This document shows positions 45,628 through 54,563 of a DNA stretch of 64,000 nt, in pieces (within the stretch, counting starts at the first letter, position 1; each line of letters opens with the position of its first letter). Origin of the DNA: Rurimicrobium sp040387755 (lineage in GTDB: Bacteria; Bacteroidota; Bacteroidia; Chitinophagales; Chitinophagaceae); assembly GCA_040387755.1 (NCBI GenBank), contig JAZKDB010000002.1, forward strand, positions 1,736,001-1,800,000, written 5' to 3'. The position numbers and the translations under genes are program-made. The notes under the pieces are model-generated. The model saw only the letters and a list, made by a program, of their open reading frames with translations. It made no database searches and was not told the origin of the DNA.

Positions 45628-47607
45628 ATGGAGTTCCAAAAAAAGGGATTATCAAAAGAACAATTACTAAATCTCTATACAGAGCTTGTCCGTCCGCGGA
45701 TGATTGAAGAAAAAATGCTAGTCCTACTTCGTCAGGGGCGCATTAGCAAATGGTTTAGTGGTATTGGGCAGGAAGCCATATCCATAGGTGTTACTATGGC
45801 TTTGGATAAAGATGAATACATCTTTCCTCTTCATCGTAATCTGGGAGTGTTTACAGCACGCGAGGTGCCTTTTGCTCAATTGTTTAAACAATGGCAGGGA
45901 AGTAAAAACGGCTTTTCAAAAGGTCGCGAACGATCCTTTCATTTTGGTACAAATGAATACCACATATGCGGAATGATTTCGCATCTTGGTCCGCAATTAG
46001 CATTGGCAGATGGTGTAGCATTAGCACACAAGCTAAATAAAGAAAATAAAGTGGCTGTTGCTTTTAGTGGTGATGGCGGTACGAGCGAAGGCGACTTTCA
46101 TGAGGCATTGAACGTTGCAGCGGTATGGGGTTTGCCTGCCATTTTTATTATTGAAAATAATGGTTATGGTTTAAGTACACCTATCAACGAACAATTTGCT
46201 TGTGCACAATTAGCTGACAGAGCTATCGGTTATGGAATGAAGGGATTGACCATTGATGGCAATAATATTCTGGAAGTATACAACACTATTAAAGAAGCAA
46301 GGGAATATTGCATTACACAACAAAAGCCCATTCTGATAGAATGTATGACCTTCCGGATGCGTGGTCACGAAGAAGCCAGTGGTGTCAAATATGTACCAAA
46401 GGAGTTGTTTGAAATATGGGGACAGAAAGACCCATTGAGCAATTATGAAGATTTCCTGAAGCAGGAAAAGCTAATAGACGATACCGCTATTGAACAAATC
46501 CGAGCCACTATTCAAAAGGAAATAGAGGATGGTATTGCAGAAGGTTTTGCAGAACCGACAATCGTACCAGATACAGCGGAGGAAATTGGGGATTTATTTA
46601 AAGCACATAATGGTGTAGAGAGAAAACCTCAAAACAACAACACGACAGAAATGAAAATGATTCAGGCCATTAGTGATGGGCTGAAAGTAGCTATGCGCAA
46701 GTATCCTAAACTGGTATTAATGGGTCAGGATATTGCTGAATATGGTGGTGCATTTAAAGTGACAGAAGGTTTTGTGGAAGAATTTGGAAAAGAAAGAGTG
46801 CGCAATACACCTATCTGTGAAAGTGCTATTGTAGGTGCTGCATTGGGCTTGTCTCTGAAAGGATACAAATCCATGATGGAAATGCAATTTGCCGATTTTG
46901 TTACGGTAGGCTTCAATCAAATTATTAATAACCTTGCAAAAATCCATTACCGTTGGGGACAAAATGCCGACGTGGTGGTGCGTATGCCAACTGGCGCAGG
47001 TGTTGGCGCAGGTCCATTCCATAGCCAAAGCAATGAAGCATGGTTTGTAAAAACACCCGGACTAAAGGTAGTTTACCCTTCTACCCCGGAAGATGCCAAA
47101 GGATTGCTTATTGCAGCTTTTGACGATCCGAATCCAATCATATTCTTCGAACATAAGGCGCTGTACCGCAGTATTAGCGGACAAGTGCCCGAAGGCGACT
47201 ACAGTATTGAAATAGGTAAAGCACGCAAGGTGCAATGTGGCGACGAAATCAGTATCATAACTTATGGTGCAGGGGTACATTGGGCAACAGAATATGCAGC
47301 CAAACATCCTGAAATTTCAATAGACATTTTGGATTTAAGAACCTTGCTGCCGCTAGATTATGAAGCGATTAGAGAGACTGTGTTGCGTACTGGTAAAGTA
47401 ATGATTCTGCATGAGGATACCTTGATTGGTGGTATTGGTGGTGAACTTTCAGCCTGGATTACCGAGAACTGTTTTGACAAACTGGACGCGCCAGTATTGC
47501 GCTGCGCAAGCCTGGATACTCCCATCCCATTCTCAATTGAGCTGGAGCAAAACTTTTTGGCCAAAAGCAGAATGGATGAGGTAATCCAAAAATTACGTTC
47601 TTATTAG
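45628..47607 (+). CDS. 2-oxoacid dehydrogenase E1, fused alpha and beta subunits
   Basis: This 659-residue enzyme decarboxylates a 2-oxoacid (branched-chain or pyruvate) with thiamine diphosphate and passes the acyl group to E2 lipoyl. The alpha half (about 1-330) has the ThDP motif GDGGTSEGDFHEALN ... ENNGYG. The beta half (about 340-659) starts at TEMKMIQAISDGLKVAMRKY and holds MGQDIAEYGGAFKVTEGF and the C-terminal transketolase domain. The two are separate genes in most bacteria; the fusion is known in Bacteroidota. Upstream in-frame codons back to ATG 45475 encode a region unlike the family. No E2 or E3 gene is adjacent, so the exact substrate is open. Confidence 0.9.
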   Translation: MEFQKKGLSKEQLLNLYTELVRPRMIEEKMLVLLRQGRISKWFSGIGQEAISIGVTMALDKDEYIFPLHRNLGVFTAREVPFAQLFKQWQGSKNGFSKGRERSFHFGTNEYHICGMISHLGPQLALADGVALAHKLNKENKVAVAFSGDGGTSEGDFHEALNVAAVWGLPAIFIIENNGYGLSTPINEQFACAQLADRAIGYGMKGLTIDGNNILEVYNTIKEAREYCITQQKPILIECMTFRMRGHEEASGVKYVPKELFEIWGQKDPLSNYEDFLKQEKLIDDTAIEQIRATIQKEIEDGIAEGFAEPTIVPDTAEEIGDLFKAHNGVERKPQNNNTTEMKMIQAISDGLKVAMRKYPKLVLMGQDIAEYGGAFKVTEGFVEEFGKERVRNTPICESAIVGAALGLSLKGYKSMMEMQFADFVTVGFNQIINNLAKIHYRWGQNADVVVRMPTGAGVGAGPFHSQSNEAWFVKTPGLKVVYPSTPEDAKGLLIAAFDDPNPIIFFEHKALYRSISGQVPEGDYSIEIGKARKVQCGDEISIITYGAGVHWATEYAAKHPEISIDILDLRTLLPLDYEAIRETVLRTGKVMILHEDTLIGGIGGELSAWITENCFDKLDAPVLRCASLDTPIPFSIELEQNFLAKSRMDEVIQKLRSY

Positions 47608-47655
47608 TCAATTCGGTTACTAAACCTTATTTTCGAAAAATTATAAAACATTTCA

Positions 47656-48417
47656 ATGAAGCAATTACCCAATATTCTTACTCTTGCCAATCTGTTTTCG
47701 GGCTGTATCGCTATTGCCTTTATCATGAGTTCCCAGCCTTATCTGGCCTCTTTAGGAGGCGATGTGCCTTATTGGATAACAGGAACTGAACAAGCATACT
47801 GGGGCGCCATTTTTATTGCAATTGCCGGGGTTTTTGATGTGCTTGATGGCTTTGTAGCAAGAACATTAAATCTTCATTCACCAATTGGTAAAGACCTTGA
47901 TTCGTTGGCAGATGTGGTTAGCTTTGGTGTTGCACCCTCAATGATTTTATTTAAGATGCTGTGGGCGGCTAATATTGCCCAGCCCAATGCAATGGATGTG
48001 AGTATGTGGGCTATGGCTCCTGCATTCTTGGTGGCATGTTTTGGTGCACTTCGTTTGGCAAGATTTAATGTCATGTCTACATCAAGCAGTTCTTTTACAG
48101 GGATGCCCATACCAGGAATCGGAATTTTGATTGCCTCTTTCCCTCTGATTAACTTATATGTTCCCTCTGTAGGAATTTATTTCAAAAATATCTGGATATT
48201 GTATGGCATTATTGTTTTGATTTGTTGGTTAATGGTATCAAAACTGACCTTCTTTAAATTAATGCCAAGTCAATGGAATTTGGCGCAATTATGGCCCCGC
48301 ATTACAGTGCTTGTTGCTGCTCTTGCTTTGTTTCCGATTATTAGCTTTGCTGCCATACCAGCAGTATTTCTGGTATATATCCTTTTATCTATGGTTTACA
48401 AAAGCCCTGAGAAATAG
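47656..48417 (+). CDS. pssA: CDP-diacylglycerol-serine O-phosphatidyltransferase
   Basis: PssA makes phosphatidylserine, the precursor of phosphatidylethanolamine, in the inner membrane. The 253-residue protein has the CDP-alcohol phosphatidyltransferase signature with Asp64-Gly65, Ala68-Arg69, Gly78, Asp82 and Asp86 in exact spacing, and about seven hydrophobic segments. It starts 48 bases after the E1 gene and ends at a strong hairpin. The psd decarboxylase is not in view. Confidence 0.95.
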   Translation: MKQLPNILTLANLFSGCIAIAFIMSSQPYLASLGGDVPYWITGTEQAYWGAIFIAIAGVFDVLDGFVARTLNLHSPIGKDLDSLADVVSFGVAPSMILFKMLWAANIAQPNAMDVSMWAMAPAFLVACFGALRLARFNVMSTSSSSFTGMPIPGIGILIASFPLINLYVPSVGIYFKNIWILYGIIVLICWLMVSKLTFFKLMPSQWNLAQLWPRITVLVAALALFPIISFAAIPAVFLVYILLSMVYKSPEK

Positions 48418-48435
48418 TTTTCTTTAAATTCTATA

Positions 48436-48474
48436 AATAAGGAGCCTGCCCAAATGTTGAGCAGGCTCCTTATT
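48436..48474. terminator. Bidirectional terminator between pssA and radA
   Basis: Perfect 14-base arms (48436-48449 and 48461-48474) enclose an 11-base loop that can itself pair CAA with TTG. It lies 18 bases past pssA and 38 bases past the radA stop on the other strand, so it can serve both. Confidence 0.87.
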
Positions 48475-48512
48475 TTATGTACTTACTATTCTAAAAGTTG
48501 CTTTGAGTTTTC

Positions 48513-49889
48513 TTAAAACATCATTCTATACACATCCTCTACTTTATTGGCCATTCTTACAGCAATTCTATATTGTTCAAGTTGTAAGCCTTTTGCATTG
48601 GCCTGAGGAATCAAAATCATGTCCATTCCTAATTTGTCTGCTTCGGCAATCCTTTGCTCTATACGGCTCACCGCACGTATCTCGCCACTAAGCCCCACTT
48701 CGCCAACCATACAAATATTGGATGGAAGAGCACGGTCTTCGTACGAAGATAGTAAGGAACAAACCAAGGCCAATTCTATCGAAGGGTCTTCCACTTTTAT
48801 ACCTCCTGCTATGTTGACAAAAACATCTTTTACCCCAAAATGGAAACCACCGCGTTTTTCCAGTACTGCCAACAATAGCTGAAGACGACGCAAATCAAGT
48901 CCGCTAACAGTACGTTGAGGTGTGCCATACACCGCTTGTGTCACCAAGGCTTGTACTTCTATCATCAAAGGCCGAAGACCTTCAATAGTAGCGGCAATTG
49001 CAATCCCGCTCAATGGTTCTTTGTGTTGCGCCAATAATATCTCGGAAGGATTGCTTACAGCTCTCATTCCGCCGGTTACCATTTCATAAATTCCCAACTC
49101 AGAGGTTGAGCCAAAGCGATTTTTCAAGGTTCTTAAAATACGATAAGCATAATGTCTATCTCCTTCAAATTGCAGCACAGTGTCTACCATATGCTCCAAA
49201 ACCTTTGGCCCGGCAATACTTCCGTCTTTGGTAATATGACCGATGATAATGACGGGAATATTTGAAGTCTTGGCAAATCGAGCCAATTCACCGGCACATT
49301 CACGCACCTGAGATACACTGCCCGCCGATGATGCAACATAAGGCGACTCAAGTGTTTGGATAGAATCAATAATAAGGAGGTTAGGTTTTAACCTTTGTGC
49401 TTCACGAAAAATAGCTGAGGTATCTGTTGCACTCAGTAAATACAATAATTCGTTTGGTGTACCCACGCGTTCAGCCCTCATTTTGATTTGCTGCATACTT
49501 TCTTCGCCTGACACATACAAAGCAATACCATGATTCCATTGAAGGGCTGTTTGCAAAAACAAAGTGCTTTTTCCAATACCCGGTTCGCCGGCAACAAGTG
49601 TTACAGAACCAGGTACCAAACCACCACCCAGAGTGCGGTTTAACTCTATATCCTGCAAAATAATCCGAGGTTCATCACTCACAATAACATCGTCCATGCG
49701 ATGTGCCTGTTTGGCTTCCTTGCTTTGTGCCTCCCAAACAAACGCTTCTTTTTCGGCTGTTTTGTCATCGCGCTGAATCACCTCCTCCACATAGCTGTTC
49801 CATGCACCACAGGAAGAACACTTACCTGTCCATTTTGGTGACTCATGTCCGCATTGCTGGCAGAAAAAAGCAGATTTTGTTTTGGCCAT
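48513..49889 (-). CDS. radA: DNA repair protein RadA
   Basis: RadA is a RecA-like ATPase that helps branch migration of recombination intermediates. The 458-residue protein shows the N-terminal zinc finger (Cys10, Cys13, Cys24, Cys27), Walker A GEPGIGKST at 101-109, the RadA-specific KNRFG motif near 257 and a Lon-like C-terminal domain (GGIKVEDPSIELALVCSLLSS). Its ATG overlaps the pepF stop by one base (TAATG), so translation is probably coupled. Confidence 0.97.
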   Translation of the reverse strand: MAKTKSAFFCQQCGHESPKWTGKCSSCGAWNSYVEEVIQRDDKTAEKEAFVWEAQSKEAKQAHRMDDVIVSDEPRIILQDIELNRTLGGGLVPGSVTLVAGEPGIGKSTLFLQTALQWNHGIALYVSGEESMQQIKMRAERVGTPNELLYLLSATDTSAIFREAQRLKPNLLIIDSIQTLESPYVASSAGSVSQVRECAGELARFAKTSNIPVIIIGHITKDGSIAGPKVLEHMVDTVLQFEGDRHYAYRILRTLKNRFGSTSELGIYEMVTGGMRAVSNPSEILLAQHKEPLSGIAIAATIEGLRPLMIEVQALVTQAVYGTPQRTVSGLDLRRLQLLLAVLEKRGGFHFGVKDVFVNIAGGIKVEDPSIELALVCSLLSSYEDRALPSNICMVGEVGLSGEIRAVSRIEQRIAEADKLGMDMILIPQANAKGLQLEQYRIAVRMANKVEDVYRMMF

Positions 49890-51616
49890 TAGTTTGCTTT
49901 TAAATGCTGCATTTCATTGTGAACAAATCCTGATAATTCTTTGATATAAGCAGGTGAGAAATCAAATTTTATGCCTGCCATTTCATACAATTCTTTCAGA
50001 GTTTTAGTATAACCGGCGCTCAATGCGGTCATATAATTATCCAAAGCCTGTTCTTTGTTTTGTTTGTATTGACGCCACATAGCTATAGCTCCCAATTGTG
50101 CAATCCCATATTCGATATAATAAAAAGGCACTTCAAATAAATGCAATTGCTTTTGCCAGAAACTGCTTTGATAATCCGGAAAGTCGCTCCAGTCAACATT
50201 GCCTGTCGAAAACTCCTGATGGATTTTTTTCCAAATACGCTCACGCTCTTCTACACTATGCCCGGGATTTGTATACAACCAATGCTGGAATTTATCTATG
50301 GTGGCAATCCAGGGCAATACGTCAATCACTCTTTCCATTTCTTCCCACTGTGCGCGGGTACATTCTTCCTTTGTAACAAAAAAATCCTCCCAGTATTCAA
50401 GGGTAAATAATTCCATACTCATGCTTGCCAGCTCTGCTATTTCCATCGGATATTCTTTCATCGAAGACAAAGGCAAATCGTGCGACAAAAACGAATGTAC
50501 AGCATGGCCACCTTCATGCATCATTGTAATTAAATCATTGACCGTACCAGCTGCATTCATAAAAATAAATGGCACTCCAGACTCAGGCAGTGGGCAATTA
50601 TAACCACCCGGAGCCTTACCCATTCTGCTATCCAAATCCATTCTACCCATTGCTTTCATTGTGCTCAGGCATTCGCCAAAGAATGGCCGAAGTTTGGTAA
50701 ATACCGCTATCGATTTTTCCAACATTTCTTCACCGTTGGCAAATGGCTGTAAAGGTTCTCGGCCAATCGGTTCTGCATCTACATCGTATGGTTTTAACTG
50801 TTCAATTCCCAATTCAGCTCTGCGATGCTCCAGTAATTCCCTTTGAAGGGGAACGATATGTTCTTTTACTGTTTCATGAAAAGCAAAACAATCGTCAGGT
50901 GTATAATCAAATCGGCCCAGCTCTTGAAATTTATAATCTCTATAATTGTCAAAACCTGCATTCAGGGCCACCTGATGACGCAACTTTAGTAATTTATCAA
51001 ACAGTTCGTTCAATGTATCCTTGTCCTGTAAGCGACGAGCAGAAACCTTTGTAAACACATCTTTGCGCAAAGACCTGTCTGAATCATGCAACAATTTTGA
51101 TGCCTGCTGCAGTGTTTGTTCCTTACCTTCAATCTGCACCGACATTGCGCCGCTTATTGCACCATATTGTTGGGCAAGCAAAGATATTTCGGACTGTAAA
51201 GCGATACTCTCTTCCCTGAAAAGGTTAACGCTATTGGCTACGCTACGCAAGTAAGGAAAGAACATTTTATTATCAAGTCCGTCTTTAAAAGGACAATCCA
51301 GTAATTTTTGATTTATAGCAAAAGCGTAAGGCTTAATCTTTGGCTCTATTTCACTTACAAAAAACACGAAAGCTTCTTCCAAAGCAGGGTCTTTAGTGTC
51401 ACAAGTCATTTTGATTTGACGCCAACAAGCATCTTCGCCTATTACTGCTTCCAGTTCACTAAGGTCAGAAAGCCATTGTTGCAGTGCTGCAAAATCATCA
51501 AGATTTCTGTCTTGTAAATTGATAAAATAGGGTTCCAACGAATCCCAATTGGTTAGTATAAAATCTTGAGGTAAAAACGTTCTGGTTCTGGCTTTAATAT
51601 TTGCGCTTGCGTTCAT
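49889..51616 (-). CDS. pepF: M3 family oligoendopeptidase (PepF-like)
   Basis: This cytoplasmic zinc metallopeptidase cleaves short peptides. The 575-residue protein has the HEXXH site as His367-Glu368-Gly-Gly-His371 in MMHEGGHAVHSF and the third ligand region EIAELASMSMELF. Length matches the M3 oligoendopeptidase F group. It sits between kdsD (64 bases upstream) and radA (one-base overlap); no functional link to either is known to me. Confidence 0.92.
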   Translation of the reverse strand: MNASANIKARTRTFLPQDFILTNWDSLEPYFINLQDRNLDDFAALQQWLSDLSELEAVIGEDACWRQIKMTCDTKDPALEEAFVFFVSEIEPKIKPYAFAINQKLLDCPFKDGLDNKMFFPYLRSVANSVNLFREESIALQSEISLLAQQYGAISGAMSVQIEGKEQTLQQASKLLHDSDRSLRKDVFTKVSARRLQDKDTLNELFDKLLKLRHQVALNAGFDNYRDYKFQELGRFDYTPDDCFAFHETVKEHIVPLQRELLEHRRAELGIEQLKPYDVDAEPIGREPLQPFANGEEMLEKSIAVFTKLRPFFGECLSTMKAMGRMDLDSRMGKAPGGYNCPLPESGVPFIFMNAAGTVNDLITMMHEGGHAVHSFLSHDLPLSSMKEYPMEIAELASMSMELFTLEYWEDFFVTKEECTRAQWEEMERVIDVLPWIATIDKFQHWLYTNPGHSVEERERIWKKIHQEFSTGNVDWSDFPDYQSSFWQKQLHLFEVPFYYIEYGIAQLGAIAMWRQYKQNKEQALDNYMTALSAGYTKTLKELYEMAGIKFDFSPAYIKELSGFVHNEMQHLKAN

Positions 51617-51680
51617 TTTTCTTCTTTTAAAATAATTGATGGTGCACTTTGTGCCTTCTATGTGTAACTCTGATGGCTAT

Positions 51681-52649
51681 TTATATAATTCCTTCTCTAA
51701 TCAAATCATGAAGATGCAACATCCCAACATAGGCTCCGTTTTTTGTTACCAATAATTGTGTGATGTCATTTGCCCTCATCATTTCCAAGGCCTGAACTGC
51801 CAGTTCAGATTCCTCAATACTCTTAGGATTTGCAGAGTAAATATCCTTTGCCCTAAGTGGGTCTACATCTGTATGCAATTGTAACATTCTGCGGATATCC
51901 CCATCTGTAATAATGCCCAAAATATTGTTGTCTTTGGCCAATACTGCTGTTGCACCAAGCCTCTTGCCCGAAATTTCTACTATAATTTGACGGATTGTAC
52001 TTTCTAAAAACACCTGCGGTTTTTCATTGAGTAAAATCAAATCCTGTACGCGGAGGTATAATTTTTTACCCAAAGAGCCTCCCGGATGATAGCGGGCAAA
52101 ATCCTGCTCTGTAAAACCTTGGAGACTAAGTAAACAAATTGCAACGGCATCGCCCATGACCATTTGTGCCGTAGTGCTGGTTGTTGGGGCAAGGTTATTG
52201 GGGCATGCTTCCTTTTCTACAGAACAGTTTAGAAAAATGTCTGTATTTGTAGCAAGGTAAGACATGGAATTACCACAGAGGGCAATAACTGTGTTACCAA
52301 AATTTTTAATCAGGGGTACCAGCAATTTGATTTCCGGACTTTCGCCACTTTTTGAGATAATCATCACCACATCGTCCTGCTGAATCATGCCTAAATCGCC
52401 ATGTATGGCATCTGCGGCATGCATATACAAGGCTGCAGTACCTGTTGAATTCATTGTGGCTACAATCTTTTGTGCTACAATGGCACTCTTGCCAATACCA
52501 GAGATAACCAGGCGGCCTTTACATTGGTAAATAATGTTAATGGCTTCTGCAAAATGATCATTCACAAAAGCTTCGAGTGCGGCAATTGATACCGACTGCA
52601 AACGGATTGATTCGCTTGCCTGTTGTAAAACTTGTTCTTTAGAAAACAT
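51681..52649 (-). CDS. kdsD: Arabinose-5-phosphate isomerase (KdsD/KpsF family)
   Basis: The enzyme converts ribulose 5-phosphate to arabinose 5-phosphate, the first step toward Kdo of lipopolysaccharide. The 322-residue protein has an N-terminal SIS domain (GKGR/LVISGIGKSAIVAQKIVATMNSTGT, with HGDLGMI and SKSGESPEI) and two C-terminal CBS domains (IITDGDIRRML and LLVTKNGAYVGMLHLHDLI). The order and length fit KdsD. It implies a Gram-negative outer membrane with Kdo. A TAACTTCG box lies four bases before the ATG. Confidence 0.95.
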   Translation of the reverse strand: MFSKEQVLQQASESIRLQSVSIAALEAFVNDHFAEAINIIYQCKGRLVISGIGKSAIVAQKIVATMNSTGTAALYMHAADAIHGDLGMIQQDDVVMIISKSGESPEIKLLVPLIKNFGNTVIALCGNSMSYLATNTDIFLNCSVEKEACPNNLAPTTSTTAQMVMGDAVAICLLSLQGFTEQDFARYHPGGSLGKKLYLRVQDLILLNEKPQVFLESTIRQIIVEISGKRLGATAVLAKDNNILGIITDGDIRRMLQLHTDVDPLRAKDIYSANPKSIEESELAVQALEMMRANDITQLLVTKNGAYVGMLHLHDLIREGII

Positions 52650-52653
52650 ATTG

Positions 52654-52661
52654 CGAAGTTA
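52654..52661 (-). promoter_or_regulatory. -7-like box of kdsD
   Basis: TAACTTCG on the minus strand differs from TAnnTTTG by one base and ends four bases before the kdsD ATG. If real, transcription starts at or next to the start codon. No clear -33 box is seen. Confidence 0.35.
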
Positions 52662-52784
52662 GGCAGCCGAACGGAATGAAGAATATCCTTCGTATAATAT
52701 TTCATTAATCTTATAACTTTCAATTTGTATAAGGATGCTGTGATTAAATCTTAGTATTTTTATTCTTTTAAAAAACTGCCTTAA

Positions 52785-53003
52785 ATGTCAAAACTGTCTT
52801 TCTCATCGTTTCATTTGCCCTTGTTCCTTGTGCTTTGTTGGACTATTTTGTCATTTGCCTGCACGCCCAAAAAAGTGAGCAGCAATTATGGAGATAATAA
52901 AACCTATCAAGACGAAGACAGCAGTGGCGACGTAAAGGCAACAGAAAAAAAAGCTAAAATGCCTTTTGATACCAGCTCATTACCGGTAGTACCCAAGCGT
53001 TAA
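52785..53003 (+). CDS. Small predicted lipoprotein (72 residues)
   Basis: The N-terminus is a lipoprotein signal: a hydrophobic stretch (FLVLCWTILSFAC) ending in a lipobox with Cys at about residue 25. The mature part of 48 residues is hydrophilic and disordered-looking, with several Lys and Asp-rich runs and a Pro-rich end. I recognise no family. It is divergent from kdsD and converges on the DUF3108 gene with only one base between the two stop codons. Confidence 0.6.
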   Translation: MSKLSFSSFHLPLFLVLCWTILSFACTPKKVSSNYGDNKTYQDEDSSGDVKATEKKAKMPFDTSSLPVVPKR

Positions 53004-53004
53004 T

Positions 53005-53796
53005 TTATTTTTTCCTGATAAGCGCGGTAAACGGATTCATTAAATTTTCATAATCCATCATATCCACCTTAATGCTTCCTACCAATATTGGACTATCAAT
53101 GCGCAACGGAATATGATTTGCATCGTCACTCACCCATACAGCCATTTTTTCACCGCCTTTAAAGATGGTGCCTTCAATTAATAAAGGCATTATTTTAATG
53201 GCTTTGAATTTTCCGTATCTTGTTTCTATAATTTCTTTACCTACATAGCGGATGTACAAATCATACACTTTATCGTCAAGAAACATCGAAAAGGCAATTT
53301 TGTCTCCTGCTTTGTGCTTATTGTAGTCAATATTTCGTGCATAATAAATTGCCGACAATACATCTTGTACACAATTTGGCACGTCAAAAACGCCGTTGGT
53401 GCTTACGGCCTTGCCTATTGAGTGATTGAAATTGACATAATTGTAAATCTTAAAACCTCCTTCATTTACATTACGGATAAAACGGTGGGGCAACAATGTT
53501 TCCTGATCCAGAATGGTCTCATATTTATCATTTACTTTAAAAAACCAATCATAAGACTTAGCTGTTTTGCCAATACCTGATATGTGATAGACCTTCTTGT
53601 TTTCCAACATTTCGGATGATACTGTAAACTGGGCATTACCAGCATGTATCCACAAAGGACTCATATTGTAGTATACTTTAAATGTCAGTCTTTCTCCGTG
53701 TTTGAAACTTGTGTTTTTTATATGACAAAAATCTGTCTGGCCCTGAGATGAAATGCCGAACAATAACATTAATAGGATAAAACCGTATTTTTTCAT
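53005..53796 (-). CDS. DUF3108 secreted protein
   Basis: This 263-residue protein starts with a signal peptide (MKKYGFILLMLLFGISSQGQ) and carries the DUF3108 pattern: HGERLTFKVYYNMSPLWIHAG, then the paired strands up to VWVSDDANHIPLRIDSPILVGSIKVDM. The fold is a lipocalin-like or LolA-like beta sheet in periplasmic proteins; function unknown. A start at 53889 would place 31 non-signal residues in front, so 53796 is used. It is divergent from ruvC. Confidence 0.85.
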   Translation of the reverse strand: MKKYGFILLMLLFGISSQGQTDFCHIKNTSFKHGERLTFKVYYNMSPLWIHAGNAQFTVSSEMLENKKVYHISGIGKTAKSYDWFFKVNDKYETILDQETLLPHRFIRNVNEGGFKIYNYVNFNHSIGKAVSTNGVFDVPNCVQDVLSAIYYARNIDYNKHKAGDKIAFSMFLDDKVYDLYIRYVGKEIIETRYGKFKAIKIMPLLIEGTIFKGGEKMAVWVSDDANHIPLRIDSPILVGSIKVDMMDYENLMNPFTALIRKK

Positions 53797-53920
53797 TTTT
53801 TGTCTTTTAAACAAGAGATTAGACACAATATTATTTCTAAAGTTTGTTCTGAATATACGCTTTTTCAATTCATAACATTCTATTACCATTTTGCAATCTA
53901 AAGAAAAGCGTTAAACATTT

Positions 53921-54559
53921 TTGAGGCTTAATTCGGTACATTTGAATATCCAAAAAGTATCCGCTCCATTGCATCAAAAACCACAAGTTATATTGGGTAT
54001 AGACCCTGGCACATTAGTAATGGGCTATGGCCTGATTGCTATCGACAAGGGAAAAATCAGCCTGTTAGAAATGGGTGTTCTCCATTTGTCAAAATACAAA
54101 AATCATCCTGAAAGGCTTTCTCTTATTTTTAAAAAAATGGAAATGCTGATAAAGACGCACAAGCCTGTGGCTGTGGCCATTGAGGCGCCATTTTTTGGTA
54201 AAAATGTGCAAAGCATGCTGAAACTTGGACGTGCACAGGGAGTAGCCATTGCCGCGGCAATGATGCATGATTTAGAGGCTATAGAATATGCTCCCAGAAA
54301 AGTAAAACAATCCATCACAGGTAAGGGTGCTGCCAGCAAAGAGCAGGTATGGGGGATGTTGCAGCGTATTCTTGATTTTGAAGAAAGGCCTGAATTTATG
54401 GATGCAACAGATGCCGTAGCCGTAGCGCTTTGTCATCATTACCAAAGCAAAAACCCAATGCTGGCGGCCGGTGAGGCTCCTATCAAAAAAACTAACAGTA
54501 AAAAACAAAGCTGGGATAGCTTTTTAATCCAGAATAAAGACCGAATTAAAACCAAATAA
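53921..54559 (+). CDS. ruvC: Holliday junction resolvase RuvC, non-ATG start
   Basis: RuvC cuts Holliday junctions symmetrically with RuvAB. Catalytic acids are visible in LGIDPGT (Asp), IEAPFFG (Glu) and DATDAVAVA (Asp), in the right order. KVKQSITGKGAASKEQV is the DNA-binding helix. There is no ATG ahead of the first motif: in-frame starts are TTG at 53921, 53942 and 53969. The last gives 196 residues, close to the family length, and lies 24 bases after a TACATTTG box at 53937-53944, so it may be the true start. The histidine kinase gene begins four bases after the stop. Confidence 0.92.
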   Translation: MRLNSVHLNIQKVSAPLHQKPQVILGIDPGTLVMGYGLIAIDKGKISLLEMGVLHLSKYKNHPERLSLIFKKMEMLIKTHKPVAVAIEAPFFGKNVQSMLKLGRAQGVAIAAAMMHDLEAIEYAPRKVKQSITGKGAASKEQVWGMLQRILDFEERPEFMDATDAVAVALCHHYQSKNPMLAAGEAPIKKTNSKKQSWDSFLIQNKDRIKTK

Positions 54560-54563
54560 CGAG

